A stretch of 33,081 nt of DNA from JBBRCX01 sp038204465 (GTDB lineage Bacteria > Planctomycetota > Phycisphaerae > Tepidisphaerales > Tepidisphaeraceae), in NCBI GenBank assembly GCA_038204465.1, contig JBBRCX010000051.1, positions 1 to 33,081 of the forward strand, in the 5' to 3' direction. Shown one piece after another: positions 31,038 through 33,081 of the stretch. Both the position numbers and the translations under genes were made by a program. The number at the start of each line of letters is the position of its first letter. Positions within the stretch are counted from its first letter, which is position 1. Below the pieces are notes generated by a model that was not told the origin of the DNA, made no database searches, and saw only the letters and a program-made list of their open reading frames with translations.

Positions 31038-33081
31038 ATGGTCGCACGAATCAAATCTTTTTATCGGGTTGGCTGGTTTCTCGCGTTGGGTGCGGCATGC
31101 GCGCTGACGCAGCGCGCGGGGGCATCCATCTATGAGGGGCCGGGCTGGGAGAATAGCGGCTACTCCGGCGCGGCTGACTCCGGCGGCATGCTGCGCCGAG
31201 CAGAAGTCGATCTCAGCGGCGCTCGCGCGACGGTCGACCGTGCGCGCGACGACGCGCGGCAGATCGAGGACAACCTTCGCAACATCCAACAGTCGATCGA
31301 GGCGCGGAAGAAGAAAATCTCCGAGCTGAATGCGCGAGTGGGACAGGGCGCACCGGCGGTCGAGCGGGCCGCCGCCGAGATGGACAAGACCGAGGCGCAA
31401 CTCGCCGAGCAGCGCAGGCAGTTCGCCGAGGTTCGCGACCCGTACGACGCGGCGAAGGCGAAGCTGGATGACGCGATCGACGACGCGGTGGCGGAATTTG
31501 AAGCGACGGCGCCGTTCAAGAACGCTTCGGGGAAGATGCGCGAAGCGCAGGAGCGGCTCGGCGCGGTGGACTCGGCCGTCCTCGATGCGCTCGGGAGGGA
31601 CGGCGAGTATCAGAAGGCACTGGCGGCGCAGGCCGCTGCAAATGACCGGGTCGAGGAGCTTCGCAGGCAGGAAACGTCCGGGGAGCTTTCAGCGGCCGAG
31701 GCCGAGCTTGCCGAGGCTCGGAGCCGGGCGCAGCGGATGCGCGAATCGGCATTGGGGGCGGATCCGATGGTAAAGGAGGCGCAGGTCGGCGTGGATGCGG
31801 CGCGGGCGGACGTGCGCGAGTTGCGCGCGGGTTTTGATCGAACGCTGCCAAACCGCCCGGAAGTCGCGGAGGTGCAGCGCGCCGTGGATGTGCAGCAGCC
31901 GTTGTTCGACCATGCTGCGGCGGCGTTAAAAGAAGTCGAGACGAAGGCCGCCGACGCGCGCAATGCTTATCGAGATCGAGTGGCGGGCGCGGAGTCGGAC
32001 CGAAGCGACCTGAGGGCGGCGCAGGAGGCGCTGGAGCAGATGAGTTCCGATCTTGCTACTGCCCGCGACGATCTGGAGGACGCGATCGCCCGGCTGGATG
32101 AAGCGCGCGAGGCGGAGCGTTACGCGGCGCAGGCGCGCGATGACGCGGCATACGCGCTGGAGTCGACGCCGATTTACGCGCCGTATTACGCGCGTGAAGT
32201 CTATGTGCAGAGTTACAGCTATCCGGTGGCGGCGTGCCCGCCGGTGTGGATCGCGCCGGCCTGTGCGGCGCCGGCGGCGTTTTGCCCGGATCCGTGGTTT
32301 GACCCGTGCCCTCCGTTCTCTCATGGGTACGCGTTTGGCGGCGGGAGCCATCTATGGGGGAGCCATTTCTGGGGCAGCCGTGGTGGTCGAGATGAACAGC
32401 GCCGGGTGAGCGTGCGGGAAGCGGAGAAGCTGCTGGCCGAGGCGCGGGCACGGCAGCAGGCGGTTGAGCAAAAGCGCGCCGAGGCGGCGCAGCGCAAGCA
32501 GCAGCAAGCGGAGAAAACAGCCGTCGTGCGGGAGCAACGCGCGCAACGAGAAGCGCAGCAGAAGTCGGAGGCGCAGCAGCGCACTGCGCAAGAGCAGGCC
32601 CGGCGGGCAGCGGCAAATGAAGAGCGCCGGCAGCAGCAGGCCCAGCGAAGCGTGAGCGAGGTCGGGGCCAAAGAAGCGCGGCAGGCCAAAGCCGATGCTG
32701 AGAAGACGGTCAGGCGGGAGCGAGAGGCACAGCAGGCGAAGGCCAGCGTCGCCGCGGATCGCGCTGTGCAACGTCAGGAAGCGCCGGATTTGAGCAGACC
32801 CAAAGTTCTCAACGTGAGCAAGGACGGGAAGAGCGAGGTAGCGCGCCCCGGGAGCGACTCAAACCAGGACGCCGTGCGTCAAGAGCAACGACGAGATCGG
32901 GAGCAGGCTGCGCGTGAGAAGTCCGCAGCAGAGCCGGAGCAAGCGCGGGGGCAGCGCCAGTCGGATTCATCCAAGCCCGCGGCAAAAGCTCAAGCGGCAA
33001 AGGCCGAAGCGGCGGCGAGGTCGGAATCGCGCAAGGGCGAACGATCGGCGGAGCGTCGCAACAGCGATGACGATGCACGGC
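31038..33081 (+). CDS. exported coiled-coil protein, cut by the window edge
   Basis: The frame is open for 681 codons from ATG 31038 to the end of the window, with no stop. A signal peptide (VGWFLALGAACALTQRAGA, cleavage near residue 29) is preceded by GGGAG six bases before the start. Residues about 50-370 are predicted coiled coil, dense in Ala, Glu, Arg and Asp. Residues about 375-455 break this with a Tyr/Pro/Cys/Trp-rich insert (SYPVAACPPVWIAPACAAPA, then GGGSHLWGSHFWGSRGG). From about 458 onward comes a highly charged Gln/Arg/Glu/Ala helix (REQRAQREAQQKSEAQQRTA), resembling a single alpha-helix or TolA-like stalk. There are no catalytic motifs. It lies 132 bases after the PEGA/TolB lipoprotein on the same strand. 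A structural periplasmic or surface role is inferred. Confidence 0.85.
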   Translation, partial: MVARIKSFYRVGWFLALGAACALTQRAGASIYEGPGWENSGYSGAADSGGMLRRAEVDLSGARATVDRARDDARQIEDNLRNIQQSIEARKKKISELNARVGQGAPAVERAAAEMDKTEAQLAEQRRQFAEVRDPYDAAKAKLDDAIDDAVAEFEATAPFKNASGKMREAQERLGAVDSAVLDALGRDGEYQKALAAQAAANDRVEELRRQETSGELSAAEAELAEARSRAQRMRESALGADPMVKEAQVGVDAARADVRELRAGFDRTLPNRPEVAEVQRAVDVQQPLFDHAAAALKEVETKAADARNAYRDRVAGAESDRSDLRAAQEALEQMSSDLATARDDLEDAIARLDEAREAERYAAQARDDAAYALESTPIYAPYYAREVYVQSYSYPVAACPPVWIAPACAAPAAFCPDPWFDPCPPFSHGYAFGGGSHLWGSHFWGSRGGRDEQRRVSVREAEKLLAEARARQQAVEQKRAEAAQRKQQQAEKTAVVREQRAQREAQQKSEAQQRTAQEQARRAAANEERRQQQAQRSVSEVGAKEARQAKADAEKTVRREREAQQAKASVAADRAVQRQEAPDLSRPKVLNVSKDGKSEVARPGSDSNQDAVRQEQRRDREQAAREKSAAEPEQARGQRQSDSSKPAAKAQAAKAEAAARSESRKGERSAERRNSDDDAR

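Noticed and set aside
30255..31400. 381-codon open frame on the minus strand
   Set aside because: It spans the end of the PEGA/TolB lipoprotein and the start of the coiled-coil gene on the other strand; no motif or ribosome site.

Overview
The window looks like chromosomal DNA of a high-GC planctomycete, most likely of the Phycisphaerae/Tepidisphaerales kind. This is inferred from three proteins that carry a planctomycete-type LEPR-XLL-like tag near the N-terminus (LEPRWLLS, LESRVLMA, LERRTLMS), from an aminofutalosine synthase (futalosine route to menaquinone), and from lpxI with large beta-helix and carbohydrate-binding surface proteins. No insertion sequence, rRNA or CRISPR array was seen. 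The last gene runs off the right edge.

Left part (1-3900): a defence-like remnant. A small helix-turn-helix protein overlaps the start of a type I restriction gene, hsdR. hsdR is split by one extra A at 2209-2210, between helicase motifs. It is followed on the other strand by an XRE-family antitoxin-like regulator, and upstream of that regulator only the C-terminal tail of a RelE/HigB-like toxin survives.

Housekeeping block (3950-6722): glyA (serine hydroxymethyltransferase), bpt (leucyl-tRNA-protein transferase) and, on the opposite strand, a membrane-anchored LysM protein.

Signalling cluster (7283-11664): a 70-residue protein resembling only the histidine-bearing dimerisation segment of a kinase; a response-regulator receiver domain preceded by a LEPR-XLL-like tag and a long linker; a GAF-PAS hybrid histidine kinase; a decayed tRNA gene; and a divergent single-domain response regulator. 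A phosphorelay built from these parts is the most unusual candidate system in the window.

Metabolic block (11733-17578, mostly minus strand): a small basic protein with a clear terminator and promoter, mqnE, a three-gene ABC importer of the NMT1/SsuABC type, and icd.

Surface and envelope block (17892-33081): a 1297-residue beta-helix protein with five tandem Ig-like repeats; the lpxI, O-methyltransferase, moaD run; a polytopic GT-C-like membrane protein; a tagged phosphoesterase with FN3, carbohydrate-binding and DNRLRE domains; a PEGA/TolB-like lipoprotein; and an exported coiled-coil protein cut by the window edge.
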